In this document: in pieces, positions 12,687 through 25,384 of the stretch
Layout of the letters: each line of letters opens with the position of its first letter
Position numbering within the stretch: the stretch's first letter is position 1
Source: Carnegiea gigantea
Lineage: Eukaryota; Streptophyta; Magnoliopsida; Caryophyllales; Cactaceae
Assembly (NCBI GenBank): GCA_029747015.1
Contig: JAKOGI010001341.1
Coordinates: forward strand, 12,501 to 76,500
DNA: 64,000 nt
Direction: 5' to 3'
Notes under the pieces: generated by a model
Seen by the model: the letters and a program-made list of their open reading frames with translations, nothing else
Told to the model about the DNA's origin: nothing
The model's database searches: none
Made by a program: the position numbers and the translations under genes

Positions 12687-14420
12687 ATGAGTACACCACA
12701 AGGAATTCTTGAAGGGCAATCCATTACTCGGCCACCCTATTTCAACGGCCAACATTATAGTTGGTGGAAGAATAGGATGGAGAACTATATTCAGGCAGAA
12801 GATTATGAGTTATGGATGCTCATCAAGAACGGGCCCCTTGTTCCCACCAAGGTGCTTGAAGATGGTAAGAAGGTTCCCAAGGAACCCATAGAGTTTGATG
12901 CTGAAGACTATAAGAAAATGGAAAAGAATGCCAAGGCCAAGAAGCTATTATATTTTGGCCTAGGTCCAGATGAATATACACGTATCTCGAAGTGTGAGTC
13001 AGCCCAGGAGATATGGAATGCCCTCCAAGTAGCTCATGAAGGAACAAGTCAAGTCAAACTGTCACGTATTGAGCTACTCATGAGGCAATATGAGTTGTTT
13101 GATATGGGTGATCGTGAGAACGTGATGGATATGTACACACGCTTCACCCACATAACAAACGAGCTAAAATCCCTGGGAAAATCCTTCACCACAGAAGAGC
13201 TGGTGAGGAAGATTCTAAGGATTTTGCCTCGGTCTTGGGAAGCGAAGGTGACAGCCATCCAAGAAGCTAAAGACATGAACAAGATCACTTTCGACGAGTT
13301 GATTGGCAATCTTCAAACCTATGAACTCAGAAAGAACTCACAACAAAAGGAGGAGCAGAAGAAGGATCGTGGGCTTGCCTTGAAAGTACAAGAGGATGAT
13401 GACTCTGACCTTGAGGATGAAGAGATGGCCTTAATGACACGAAAGTTCAAAAAATTCTTCAAAAAGGTCAAAGAAAACAGCAAAACAAAGGACTTCAGTA
13501 AATCCAGAAATACCCCCCGAGAACAGTTCACAGGTTGTTTTAAATGTGGCAAACCAGATCACCTTGTGAAAAACTGCCCTCTGCTTCGAGAAGAGCAGGA
13601 GTTCGAACAACCCAGAAAACAGGTTCGAAAACAACCTGTGAACACCTCAGGCAAAAGATTCTCGAAGGCTATGCTTGCTGCCTGGGGAGACTCTTCTGAG
13701 GATGAAGGTGAATCTGAAAGTGAAGGAGATGCTGTAGCTCTCATGGCACAAAGTGACTCAGACTCAGATGATGAATCCACAAACAGCTTGACTGATCTCA
13801 AGAACAAGGTACGTGGTCTCAATAAAGCAACTCTCGAAGAACTTTTGTATACCTTGATGGATACTTGTGCTGAATTGAAACGAGATGTCCGAGACCTAGA
13901 ACTTGAAAATGAAACCCTTAAAAATGAAAAACTGCGCTTATATGAGAATATTAACATGTTCAAGGAAAACCTCTTTATAAAAGAGGGAGATTATTCTCGA
14001 GTGGAGGAAAAACTCCTTGAGGTGGAAGGAATGGTTGAGTCTTTGCTCGAAGAGAACAAGAGCTTGCATACTAATATAGAAAACCTGGAAACCAAGCTTG
14101 TCACAACCAAGCGTTGGAACAAGTCCTCAAGAGCATTGAATTGGTTAAACACTCACCACAGTCGAAACAAAAAGGGACTTGGATATAAGCCTAAACGAAC
14201 CATTTACCCAATCCATAGAAAGTATGTGGGATTACCTGAAAACATTGTTTGCTTTCATTGTGGTAAAACTGGTCACTATCAATATTCATGTCCTTCAAGA
14301 AGGTATGCCATTGAAAAGAATGAAAGGTATGTGAAACAAATCTGGATTAGGAAAGATGAGCTTTATTTGTCTAAAAGAATGGGACCCAAGTGGATCTGGG
14401 TTCCCAAAACTAACCCTTGA
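12687..14420 (+). CDS. gag: Copia Gag protein (577 aa)
   Basis: This is the structural protein of the virus-like particle. The N-terminal 210 residues are the Copia-type gag (UBN2/DUF4219-like) fold region. An acidic stretch follows at about 236-247. A CCHC knuckle lies at residues 284-297 (CX2CX4HX4C), then a second acidic region, a long predicted coiled coil at about 365-475, and a second CCHC knuckle (CFHCGKTGHYQYSC) near residue 515. The ATG at 12687 lies 44 bp after the primer site. The frame closes with TGA at 14418-14420, and pol continues in the same frame. The large size with a C-terminal coiled coil is typical of Sirevirus gag. The frame is intact. Confidence 0.92.
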   Translation: MSTPQGILEGQSITRPPYFNGQHYSWWKNRMENYIQAEDYELWMLIKNGPLVPTKVLEDGKKVPKEPIEFDAEDYKKMEKNAKAKKLLYFGLGPDEYTRISKCESAQEIWNALQVAHEGTSQVKLSRIELLMRQYELFDMGDRENVMDMYTRFTHITNELKSLGKSFTTEELVRKILRILPRSWEAKVTAIQEAKDMNKITFDELIGNLQTYELRKNSQQKEEQKKDRGLALKVQEDDDSDLEDEEMALMTRKFKKFFKKVKENSKTKDFSKSRNTPREQFTGCFKCGKPDHLVKNCPLLREEQEFEQPRKQVRKQPVNTSGKRFSKAMLAAWGDSSEDEGESESEGDAVALMAQSDSDSDDESTNSLTDLKNKVRGLNKATLEELLYTLMDTCAELKRDVRDLELENETLKNEKLRLYENINMFKENLFIKEGDYSRVEEKLLEVEGMVESLLEENKSLHTNIENLETKLVTTKRWNKSSRALNWLNTHHSRNKKGLGYKPKRTIYPIHRKYVGLPENIVCFHCGKTGHYQYSCPSRRYAIEKNERYVKQIWIRKDELYLSKRMGPKWIWVPKTNP

Positions 14421-17400
14421 TTTGTTTTGCAGGCTGAAGTGAGAGAGAACAACCCCGCAAACAACCCAGCAAACAGGGTAAGAAACACCCTGGCAAATAG
14501 CTCAGAAAATAACCTTGAAAACAGGCAGCTGTGGTATGTTGATAGTGGGTGTTCGCGGCATATGACTGGAGAAAAATCAAACTTTCTCTCACTTACAGCT
14601 TCAACCGGTGGGAGCGTGGCTTTTGGAAACGGCAAGTCTGGGACAATTGTCGGTATAGGTAGCATTGGTAAAACTCTCTCCCACTCAATTGATAATGTGC
14701 ACTTAGTTGATGGTTTAAAGCATAATTTACTAAGTGTGTCCCAACTGTGTGACAAGAACAATCTAGTGGTGTTCTCACGAACACATTGCTTGGTTGTCAA
14801 TGCCAACACAGGAGACGTTGTATTGAAGGGGAAGCGTCACAAAAATGTTTACAAAGTATGTATTTTCACACTTCCCCAAAACAACCTAACTTGTTTGAGC
14901 GCTTTAAATGATGATATAATGCTCTGGCACAAGAGACTAGGTCATGCAAGTCTCACTCTTTTGAACAAACTTGTTTCCAAAGACCTAGTTGTTGGACTAC
15001 CTTCCATCAAATTCAATGATGACAAGGTTTGTGAAGCTTGTGCAAAAGGAAAACAAGTCAGATTGTCTTTTAAATCAAAAAGGTGTGTTAGCACTACCCG
15101 ACCTCTTGAATTACTACACATTGATCTATGTGGTCCTATGAGGATAACAAGTAGAGGTGGGAAGAGGTATGTGCTTGTCATAGTGGATGATTACTCTCGA
15201 TTTACTTGGACCCTATTCTTGGCCTCCAAGGATGAAACTTTTGAGAATTTTACTGCCTTTCTCAAAAAGGTTGAAAAGAGAGTAGGACACTCATTGGTTA
15301 GCTTGAGGTCTGATCATGGTACTGAATTTGAAAATACAAGTTTTACAGAATTTTGTAATACGCATGGTGTTGATCATAACTTCTCGGCCCCAAGAACACC
15401 CCAACAAAATGGGGTGGTTGAGCGCAAAAACGGCACCCTAGAAGACATGACTAGGACAATGCTTATTGCTAGTGGTCTCCCTAGGAACTTTTGGGCAGAA
15501 GCTTTGAATACATCATGTTACATTATGAATAGATGTATGATTGGACCTATTTTGAACAAAACTCCCTACGAACTCTTCAAAGGCAGAAAGCCCAACATTA
15601 TGCATTCAAGAACATTCGCTTGTAGGTGTTTTGTGCATAATAATGGGAAGGATGCTTTAGGAAAGTTTGATCCCAGGAGTGATGAGGCAATATTTCTTGG
15701 TTATTCCTCTCACAGCAAGGCATACAAAGTTTTTAACAAAAGAACCTTGTGCGTTGAGGAAAGTGTGCATGTGCTTTTTGACGAATCTAACTCGTTGAGT
15801 GAGAATAATGCACAGGAGGAAGAATTTGAATTAGGTCTTGTTCGAAAAGAAGTGTTGCTCCATAAGAGACAAGGTAAGCACACCATGGAGACAACAGGCC
15901 CAGAAGTTGTTCCTCAAAACGGCAGGCAAGGTGAATACCAAACAGGGGGAAACACCGTTGAACCCTGTTTGGGACCATGTTCTTCAGGAACAGGCTTACA
16001 AACAGGTGCAAAAACAGGCTCAGGAGGTGTTCGTGAGCCTGATTCTCGAAATATTCCGGCTAGAGTAGAGCATGTGTTTGTGGATCCACTTACTCCACGA
16101 CCATGGAAGCACCATAGTTCACACCCCCTTGATCAAATTCTGTCTGATATTAACAGTGGAGTGCAAACTAGGTCTAAGCTTAAGAATTTTTGTGCTTTCT
16201 ATGCTTTTCTCTCTAACATTGAGCCAAAGAATGTGAATGAAGCTCTTGCAGATTCAGATTGGGTCACGGCAATGCAAGAAGAGCTCCATCAATTTGAAAG
16301 AAATAGAGTATGGCACCTGGTACCTAAACCTGCAGAGAGAACAATCATTGGAACCAAGTGGGTGTTCCGAAACAAACTGGATGAGTCAGGAACAGTCACT
16401 AGGAACAAGGCACGGCTGGTTGTTCAAGGGTATAACCAAGAAGAAGGGATCGATTATGAAGAAACCTTTGCACCAGTTGCTAGAATTGAGGCTATTCGAA
16501 TCCTAATAGCCTTTGCAGCTCATATGGAAATCAAGCTATATCAAATGGACGTGAAAAGTGCATTCCTAAATGGATACCTTAAAGAAGAGGTGTATGTCAA
16601 ACAACCCCCTGGTTTTGAAAACAGTGAATTTCCTAACCATGTTTTCAAACTAGACAAAGCTCTTTATGGTTTAAAACAAGCTCCTAGAGCTTGGTATGAA
16701 CGTTTGTCAAGTTTTTTACTTGAAAATAATTTTAGAAGAGGCAAGGTAGACAATACCTTGTTTCTAAAATCTAAGGGGGAACATTTATTGATTGTCCAAA
16801 TATATGTTGATGACATTATATTTGGTGCAACTCATCATGATTTATGCAACGAATTTTCAAATATGATGAGGAGTGAGTTTGAGATGAGCATGATGGGTGA
16901 GCTTAACTTTTTCTTAGGCTTACAAATCAAGCAAACTCCAAACGGCACCATGATCCATCAACAAAAGTATATTAAGGAACTACTTAAGCGTTTTGGGATG
17001 GAGTCGGCCAAGCCCATTGATACTCCCATTTCTCCTTCTACTACGTTAGTAATGGATGATGGGAGTCCCTCAGTTGAGGAGAAACTCTGTAGGGGCATGA
17101 TAGGGTCACTCTTATACCTTACAGCTAGTAGGCCCGATATTGTTTTCAGTGTCGGTTTATGTGCCCGTTTTCAGTCTTGCCCTAAAGAGACTCATCTTAA
17201 AGCTGTTAAACGGATACTAAGATATTTGAAACATACACCCAATTTAGCTTTATGGTATCCTGGAGGTTGCAATTTTGATCTTGTTGGATATGCTGACGCT
17301 GACTATGCTGGATTCCTAGTTGATAGAAAGAGTACCTCAGGTATGGCTCACTTTCTTGGACCTTGTTTGGTATCTTGGGCTACCAAGAAGCAACATTCAG

Positions 17401-17747
17401 TTGCTATGTCCACAGCAGAAGCTGAATATGTTGCAGCAGCTTCATGTTGTGCTCAACTGTTGTGGATAAGATAACAGCTTAAGGACTTTTGTGTTGACAC
17501 TGGATGCATTCCTATTTTTTGTGATAACACAAGTGCAATTAACATTGCCAAAAATCCATGTCAACATAAAAGAACAAAGCATATTGACATTCGACATCAT
17601 TTCTTGAGAGATAATGTTGAAAAGGGTTTAATTTCTATGAATTTTTGCACAACGGAAAATCAAATTGCTGATATATTCACTAAGGCACTAGCTAGAGATC
17701 AATTTGAGAGAAATAGACTGGAACTAGGGTTGGTAAGAACACCCTGA
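14421..17747 (+). CDS. pol: Copia Pol polyprotein with one premature stop
   Basis: It continues in frame after the gag TGA; the first possible start is only a TTG at 14427, so independent initiation is doubtful. Domains in order: aspartic protease ([13 protein letters not shown], about 13 residues after the second ENN repeat), GAG-pre-integrase (LWHKRLGH), integrase core with the Asp/Asp/Glu blocks ([25 protein letters not shown]), reverse transcriptase (VDDIIFG preceded by Tyr), and RNase H ([16 protein letters not shown]). A TAA at 17472-17474 cuts RNase H short. The frame then stays open to TGA at 17745-17747 with conserved RNase H sequence, so the stop is a recent point mutation. Confidence 0.9.
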
Positions 17748-18234
17748 GATACTTGTTTCCAAGACATGAACTAGGTTTGGTAAAAACAACCTCTACACCT
17801 TGTTCTCTCCCCTTGTTTGCAAATCTCATTAGCAACTGATGTGATTTATGTACAATGAGTGCATACACTCGAATTGCGTGTTTTTTAAAAGAGTGCAGCA
17901 TAAGGGGATGTACTAAGGGTCACTGGAGCAACTCTGCCACCCCCAGTTCAAATGAGTCAAAATCAAACGGCAAAGAACAGGCAGGTATCTTGATCGAGCG
18001 GAAAGAACAGGTACGTCCCTTGGTTGTTCAATGCGTATGGGAATGTGTTCTCTTTAAACCTCCCTCCTTCCCAAGGCACACGCTTTTAATGTTCTCACCC
18101 GTTGCAAATCAAGAGATCTTTAAAAGTTTTTGGGGTGCCCTCTCTCTCGCTTTAAATGCCCTGTTCTCAGTTCTTCTTTTCAGAAACAAACCCCGCAAAC
18201 AGCCTAAAACCCTAATCTCTCTCCTCTAGCAACA

Positions 18235-19830
18235 ATGGCTTCCAACCACACCTCCAACTCAAAAGCCCTGGTTTGTGCGTCCTCAATCCCTGCTCCCCCG
18301 CGCCCAATCCTGTACAAGCCTTTCAGATTTCTGAAAAGCTTGTCCCTATAATCAGTAGGGATAGGGATGGACGATATTCCCTTCAATTGTGGAAGGGAAT
18401 TGGTGTTTCTTGTGGGGTCAATTGCATGTCCCCTTAAAGTAGAGTCGGAGGGTGCACCATCGGGACCTCAAGACAAAATCTTGGAAACCCCTGAAGGGTT
18501 TAGTGATAATTTCGAACCCTGTTCTTTTGGGCTGTTTCCTGAAACAGTGCCAGAAACAGGGAAAGACTCTTTTGACACCCTGTGTGTGGAGGATTTGAAT
18601 GTCAATTTACGAGGGAATTCAAATGAGACATCAGAGGAGAGTCAGGAGAAGGATTCTCTCCTTGAGGCTGAACTCACTACTCCGGTTGCTCAAACCAGAG
18701 AAAAAAGGAAAAGGGTAAAAATAGTGGCCAGGTGCAGCAGAACGCCAAGAACAAGGTCACAACTAAGGTCTCAGCCCTCTCAAACTCCCTCTTCTCCCAA
18801 ATCCTCCAAGCCTTCTCGCAAATCTGCCAGAATTGCTTTTCAATCCGCTCCCCGTATCTCCAAACCATTTGCTCCAATTATCGAGGAGATTTCCTCTTCT
18901 TCTGCCGAGGAGTTCTCGAGTTCTGACTCTCAGAGCACCTCTTTCAAACAGGGGACACCGGTGTTCTCCGAGTCCTCTGAAGATCAAGCTCCTCCAAAAT
19001 CCACCTCTAAACCTGCTATGAAGCCCTCTCCTGCAACCTCACCCCTCAAAAGAAAGCCCAGAACAGCTCCCCTACCAGACGCTACCACCTCTGTTCCTCC
19101 TCCCAAACGCCCAAAGAAGTCCACTCCCTCTCCTATGTCTGACAAACATGCACAATTGCTTAAGCGCAATGTCGTCAGGGGGAAGGTAGTGAATATACGT
19201 TTTTTTGAGGAACATGGTCTGGGGGTGTTCCTGAGCAAGTTGCGAGCCCAAGGCTGGCTCGACTTGTTTGCAAACACCCAGTTGGGGTGTTCTGTGCCTG
19301 AGTTGGCTGAGTTTTACACCAACTGCAGTGTCACCAAAGGGGTGGTGACAAGTTTGGTAAATGGGCAAGGCATTAAGGTTGATGCGCCCACACTTGGGAA
19401 AATATTGGGTGTGCCCTCACAAGGCTTTGCTGTGTATGTGAGGGAAGATAAAACTGCCCTGGCAACATCCAGGCTCCTTGAGGTGTCCCAACGCCTCAGT
19501 CAGAAACAGGGCCTGAGAACACCCCTCTCGGTTAAGAAGGGTGAAATGACCTCCCTGTACCAACTACTGTTTTTGTTCACCATCAAGAACATAATTCCGC
19601 GAGGTCAAGGGCGAAACTCAGTAAATGCCCTCGATCAATGTCTGGTGGACCTACTGGATCGGGAGGAACCAATCAACCTCCCTGCAATTATGATTCGCCA
19701 CATAGGGCGAATTGCGAACACCACCCGGGCACATGATCTTGGCATTGCACTGTTTTTTTGCAATGAAATATCTATTTGCAATGCTTTATATGCTTTTCTT
19801 GCAACCGTCCTGTTGTTCTTGTTTTTTTAA
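18235..19830 (+). CDS. Extra 3' ORF of the Copia element (487 aa open from 18367)
   Basis: This lies between pol and the 3' LTR, where Sireviruses often carry an additional 'envelope-like' gene. The uninterrupted frame is 18367-19830. An ATG at 18235 is in the same frame but meets a stop after about 38 codons, and the intervening stretch reads better in another frame, so the original N-terminus may be frameshifted. Residues 95-260 are rich in Ser, Pro, Lys and Arg, with nuclear-signal-like basic runs. From about residue 275 a conserved-looking domain begins (VVRGKVVNIRFFEEHGL, GWLDLF, ELAEFYTN) that resembles the 'putative plant transposon protein' family; that link is from memory. A hydrophobic C-terminal end (ALYAFLATVLLFLFF) could be a membrane segment. 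Confidence 0.7.
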
Positions 19831-19837
19831 AGATGCC

Positions 19838-19850
19838 AAAAGGGGGAAGA
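19838..19850 (+). other. Upstream polypurine-tract-like repeat of the Copia element
   Basis: AAAAGGGGGAAGA follows the extra ORF by seven bases. A second, near-identical tract sits directly before the 3' LTR. Multiple polypurine tracts are a known Sirevirus habit. Confidence 0.6.
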
Positions 19851-19977
19851 ATAGTGTAACCTATTGACAAAGTGTGACGAATGAACCTGACCCTGACTAA
19901 CTCCTTGTACCTACGTGGATCCCTATCAGCATTAAATTTTTTTTTTTGTCAATATGGACACTTGGTTTGTCATCATC

Positions 19978-19991
19978 AAAAAGGGGGAAAT
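19978..19991 (+). other. Polypurine tract of the Copia element
   Basis: An A5G5A3 purine run ends one base before the 3' LTR start at 19992, the expected plus-strand primer position. Confidence 0.85.
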
Positions 19992-21691
19992 TGTTGAATT
20001 AGTATATTCAGTTTTGATGACAACAAACCCAAGTGTAAAATGCTCTTAAGTAATGTTGCTCCAAACAAAGTTCTCCAAACAGGCATACACTGTTATTTTC
20101 AATATGCATCTTAACTTGTTTGCTGAATGTTGAGAACAAGTCTTAAGAACAGGTCTCATACCTTGATGACTCACGCTCAAGTCAAGAACACCACCTCGAT
20201 GAGTTGATTGTGTGTTAAGATCAGTTCCTGAACTCAAGCAATACAAGAACAACCTGGCAAACAGGCTAGGTGTTTCAAGGACAATCCAGCAAACAGGCCT
20301 TTCTGAACTCAAGCGATACAAGAACAACCTGGCAAACAGGTTGGTCTAGGTGGTTGGGGCAGCGTATTCATCTTGAACAAGATGACTGGATCTACAACAA
20401 GATGTCTTGGGTAATTTAGGTTTTATTTTTTAGACTCTTGTTAATATGCCAATCTTGAAAAGTCTCTAAATAACCACTCTTGAATCGGTTGCGCTATTTA
20501 CTTCAGAACACCAAGTTTGAACAATCCTGTAAACAGGGTACTTAGGGTGTTTCTGAACCGCAACAGCCAAACCCGGTTACTTTGGAAAACTTATTTTGGT
20601 TGGCCAAGAGCTCTAATATATTTTGGTAAAATTCCAAGACAGCAATTTAAGCTGTAGAAAATCATTTTGATATGAAAATCCTTTGGGAGATTTGCAAAAC
20701 TGATTTTGGAAAGTATTTACCAAAACCGAAAATATTTCTTTCTTATCCTTTGGGAAGTGATTAATTCAAAATTCAAAGCTGAGATTCTTTCCCATGTATC
20801 TCACGGCTATTTTTAAAGGGGAAAAGATAGACTTTTATCTTCCAAAAATCAAATCCCTACAATATTGGGAAAACTCTATCCTCATTGGATCTTTTAGCCG
20901 TTGGAATTCTCTGTGCTAAGCAAAAATCTCTCTTTGCTAAACATAGCTGATTTTATCACTTCTCCTTGTTTTTGACCGTTGGATTTTTTGTTTAAAAACT
21001 CAACATTTCACTCCCATTCAAAAAGAGAGAAAAAATGAGAAACATACATAACATACGCAAAAAAGGGGAAAATTACAAAAGTGGTTTTTCTAGTGAGAAG
21101 AATTTTTTGAGCTACTCTTGAGAAAAGCAAAACCGAGACAAGTTGTGTTTAAGCTAAGCTTTCAAGATATTGGCATACTAGGGCCTCATTGCACCTTACA
21201 TCTGCTTAAATCAGAAGCACCCCCGTAAGGTGTTTTGTAACCCTAATCTTGGATTAGAAGAGTGAGTGAGTGGTCCTCAGTCGTGTGGACTTTGGACGTG
21301 TCCAATCTGGTGAGATTTGGACGTGGTGTAACCTTTCTTAGAAAACAAGGTTACGTGGTTGCAAGTTGTAACAAGGTGTGTTACTTTTGTAACGTGTTCA
21401 GCCCGTTAGTGAAAGTGGTTAAATCCTACACGAGGTAGGTCGTGGTTTTTCACACCTCAGTTGGGCTAGAGGTGTTTTCCACGGAAAAATTGTGTGTGCT
21501 TTATTTCCGCATTTATCTTGTTGATTTTCGCCTTTGAGCAAATTGAAAACATCTGGTGCAAACAAGTCAGAAGGTTGTTTGTAATTCGAGAACAACCTCT
21601 GCAATCAAGAGGGTGTTTGCCAGTAAGTACGCGAAAATCGAACACCACAATTCACGCCCCCTCTTGTGGGTAAGTACTCCTAAATACAACA
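19992..21691 (+). repeat. 3' LTR of the Copia element
   Basis: It runs from TGTTGAATTAG to AAATACAACA. About 38 substitutions and a few 1-2 bp indels separate it from the 5' LTR (eye count), most of them C/T or G/A changes. Confidence 0.95.
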
Positions 21692-21696
21692 GCTAT
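21692..21696. repeat. Target site duplication of the Copia element (right copy)
   Basis: GCTAT is identical to 10928-10932, after which the gypsy 1 LTR resumes. Confidence 0.93.
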
Positions 21697-23790
21697 GTGA
21701 ACAAAAGATTGAAAATATGTGAGTTAGAGCTGAGAAACAGACCAGAAATAGGGCTGAATTCGGGATTAAACTGGTACTGTTTGGCACATCCAAAATTCAT
21801 GATTTTTGGCGTAGTGATAGCTTGATGCGTTAGCTTTCAATAGGCTTTGGAATCACTCAATTTGGAGTTGTGTGGACAAAGTTATGACCAATTTACTCAA
21901 GACTATGCAGAATACATTGAAACTAGAAACTGAACTGGAACAGTTACTTTATGGAACAACTGGTATTAATTGGGTCACTAAAAAATTGTTATTTTTGGTG
22001 TGTGAGTTATCTTTCAAATTCCTTTTGAATCGCCTTAATCCGAGTTCTGTGGAAACAGTTATGGTCGTTTTACTACGACTGTGCAGATTGGACTGAAATT
22101 GTGCACATTTGTGGTATACCCAAATTTTAGGGACCTTACTGTGGGAATCAAACTTGGTGTCCTGAATGAATATTTTAGTGGACATTATGAGCTTTTCATA
22201 TTGGGGTTTTACATCTTATTTGGAGGTTGGGAGTGAAAGATATGGATTTTCTAATGCAGACCATCAAACGATAATATGAGTGAATGCAAAAATCGAGACA
22301 TTTGGAAATTTTTTCAGAAGTTTCTATATAATTATGGGTATTGCAAGGAAAATTAAAAAGGGTAGTGAGTTCAACAAGTTTGTTATTGCATAGAAGCTTA
22401 CTTGTGTTTGAAAATCGAGTTAAGTGAGCATGAAAATGAAATTTGAGAAGTGGGCTCAGTAATGACTCAAGTTATTATCTATTAGATTTATTGAGGTTAT
22501 TTGAGCTTTTATGAATCTCACAACACCCTTCATGGCATTGAACCTTCTATTATCCATTTCAGAGGCATTAACCATTCTATTATCCATTTTAGAGGCATTG
22601 AACCTCACACTTTTCATTATCCATTTCAGAAATATCAAAAACCCATATTTCATTATCACCTCAATCATTTCTATTTGGTCTATTTTACTTTAATTTATTG
22701 CATTTCAAGTTCAGTAACCCTAACTGATTTAAATCAGTTCATTTTGGTTTAAATTGTCTTATATTGAATTAAAATCAGTTTATTATATCGAAATGCACAA
22801 GTTATGTATCCCATTTCATTATTCAACTTCTGTTACACCTACTTTTACTCACTCAATTTACGAGTAAGGATCATTTACTGACTACACATACTTACAGTGA
22901 CATTTATGAAATAGAGTTGAGGCCTAGTCTATCATTTCCATTGTGCATAAGTATTATCAAGTGAAATATCATTTTTAAAGACTTCAGGTACATCCATTGC
23001 CTGTATCTTTAGAAATCACAATGTATTTATCAACGTTATCATGTTTTGGTAAGTACATCAATGAATCAGTTTACACAGTGATTTATCAGTTAATTAGTGA
23101 CCCCATCAGTTATCATCTAAAGGGCATTCGCCCTTCAGTTACCCGCGCGACTTCAGGCCAGGTCCCCGATTGGCTTGGCAGGTGTATACCTATCCATAGA
23201 CCGTAATAGCATCAAGGGGTTCACTATCAGATAATAACTAGCAATGCAACTTTACATCATCTTATTCACTATTTTAACTAAATGAATTGTAAAGCGGGCC
23301 TAACCAGTGTTTCAATGATCATTTAACAATTCACGAATGCAAGTACTGAGCTTCGGCTCATAGTTCGAAATGTTTTTCATGTTTCATTTTGGGCAAATGC
23401 TCAGAGTATTGCCCTCATACCAGCAAATCAGCTGTAGAGAATAAGTGAAGTAGGGAAATCCAGATCGATCAGAAGTAATGCCGTATATGCATACTTTAAG
23501 TTGTATTTGGAATTCTTCTGTAGATGAAGATGTAGATTACATGATGAATTATCTTCTTATGATTTACAAACCTTATATTGGTTAACGCTTGATTGTGAAT
23601 TGATGAGCATATGTGAATGTGTACAGTGAAGGTTATGCTTAACTGTGTTATTTATAACACTCATGTTTCAAGCCTTGTCCTTTTGGACGGCGGTAACGCC
23701 CCTATCATTGGATTCATCATATTACAATTGAGTGATTTATTATTAAGGAGGATATAAACAGTGAAACATGTTTAATTTGGGGGCGTTACA
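21697..23790 (+). repeat. 3' LTR of gypsy 1, second part
   Basis: It resumes the LTR exactly where Copia interrupted it and ends GGGGGCGTTACA. In the sample 22201-22690 it differs from 3421-3900 at about 20 sites by eye count. Confidence 0.9.
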
Positions 23791-23795
23791 GGCTA
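23791..23795. repeat. Target site duplication of gypsy 1 (right copy)
   Basis: GGCTA is identical to 1910-1914. Confidence 0.9.
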
Positions 23796-25384
23796 GTTGA
23801 AACATAGGATATTATTTAGTCAAACCCTTCCTTCAAAAGTGACCTTGAATCTAAATTATGCAAATTGCTATCATCATGCTTGAATCATGCTTGCAGGTCT
23901 AGTTAAATTGGTTCCCTCTGAAACCCATAGAAAAAGTTCTTTTGAAACAATGTGTGTTTTACATTGAATGAATTTGAAAATGAGCTCAGAAAAGTCCTCT
24001 ATACCAAAAGAACAATTTGCCTTTGCAGTCAATCCCTTAAGCTTAGAAGCAACTTAGTGCATTTAATAGCTTGAATTGAATTTGAAAGTTTGCTTTGACA
24101 GAGCATGTTTATGATTGGCTTTGCTTTACAATTCGAGTGACTGGGAGCGTTTTGTGAATTTTCTTATGATTTGAGCTATTGCTAACTGACATATTTGACA
24201 TTGGACTCAACACAAAATTTTAAGATATGCGTGACATTTTTTTTGTTCGTGAAAGTGGTTGAGTTAAAATGTCTCATAGGATAGGTGGCTACTGTTGAGA
24301 AAAGGCTCGGTCTTAAGAGTAGACCTTAGGATCCTAAATAGATTAGGATTCCTAGTTGGCACTATCCTGGTGAAGGTAAGAGTCCATTGACTTTAGAACC
24401 CTGGGATGCTAAAATTTGTGGGTTGTAGTTATATACTTAAAGAGAGCACTAATTATGGTATCCCATGCCGAGAAAAATAGGTTTCCCTTTTATGAGTATG
24501 GAATTTGTCTGTTTCTAAATGGCTTCAATGTATTTTTTTTGAAAAAGTGCAAGAACTCTTCAAAAAGGCTTTAGCTGAGTCAGAAATAACTTTTTTTGTG
24601 TAAAGTAGCTTCATATTAGCATGATTGGTTTCAAATAAAACTTTGATAGGCATTTTGCCATTTGTCACTAGTTTTAAGCTTGTGAATGTTTACTACATAA
24701 CCTAACTAAATCTCAAGCGATTAACTGATGCACTGGGAGTTAGATTGATCCATTTTACTTGATTCATTAGTTGCTGCTAGTGAAGAAGTTAGATGTTGGT
24801 CATTCGATTCATGCCTCATATGCCAGTATTAACTAATGTTGTATGTGACCACTGCTTACAGTATTATGTGCATACATTTTGATTTTTGGGATGTAAATTA
24901 TCCACTGAGCGTGTGATAGCTCATTCCCTCTCTTTTTTCTTTTTTCCCAAGTTGGTAGGAAGCATGTGGACGTTATTGGTTTTTATGACATATGATTTCT
25001 CTTAGCTGCGCTTGTTAATACATGCAAAGGGAATCATACATATGCGTACCTTAGTTCATATGTTAAACAATATAATATGAAGTATTTATAAGTCTTTTTA
25101 AGCAAATGGAAGACTGACACTTGAGTTCATAGATTACATAGTGTATAGTTATGACTCTGAATGACGATGTAAGCCAACCACCTGGCTAGTGGTTCGTCTC
25201 CTACTCATTAAAGTCAAATGTTTCAGGATGTAAACTCCTTGTGCTCTAGTGTGTAATTGTTGAGTTGCATAATGATTTATTTAGCTATACCTAAATTCAC
25301 ATGTCGTGTACTATGGGCATCTGGCCCATAAACTTTCATTACTTTGGCATGTGGGCATCTAGTTTTCTAGCTACTTTTTTCAAA
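23796..25384. other. Unassigned spacer with LTR-like motifs
   Basis: No coding frame was recognised. Two short stretches (about 24890-24930 and 25225-25275) carry the 'GGATGTAAA ... GTGT(A/G) ... TTGAG' pattern also seen at about 5318-5400, so an old LTR of a third gypsy family is likely. The minus-strand pararetrovirus begins at the right end. Confidence 0.4.

Larger units (their letters stand above)
10933..21691 (+). mobile_element. Complete Ty1/copia (Sirevirus-like) LTR retrotransposon nested in gypsy 1
   Basis: The element is 10,759 bp. LTRs of 1697 and 1700 bp start TGTTGAAT and end ATACAACA. Between them lie an initiator-Met primer site, gag with two CCHC knuckles, pol in the Copia order (protease, integrase, RT, RNase H), an extra 3' ORF and two polypurine tracts. 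The extra ORF, the long gag with a coiled coil, and the duplicated AAAAGGGGGAA-type tracts are features known from Sireviruses. I counted about 38 substitutions between the LTRs (about 2.2%), mostly transitions, so insertion is recent. One pol nonsense codon probably makes this copy non-autonomous today. Confidence 0.95.
1915..23790 (+). mobile_element. Ty3/gypsy chromovirus-like LTR retrotransposon 1, degraded inside, split by Copia
   Basis: LTRs of about 3.07 kb start TGTAATAGTCC and end GCGTTACA. They flank an initiator-tRNA-Met primer-binding site, broken gag and pol, and a polypurine tract. Without the nested Copia it is about 11.1 kb. The long LTRs and a chromodomain-like tail after integrase (about 9764-9940) suggest the Tekay/Del group; that assignment is inference. 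By eye the LTRs differ by about 4% over a 480-bp sample, yet pol holds many stops and frameshifts, so the coding region was probably dead before insertion. Confidence 0.88.
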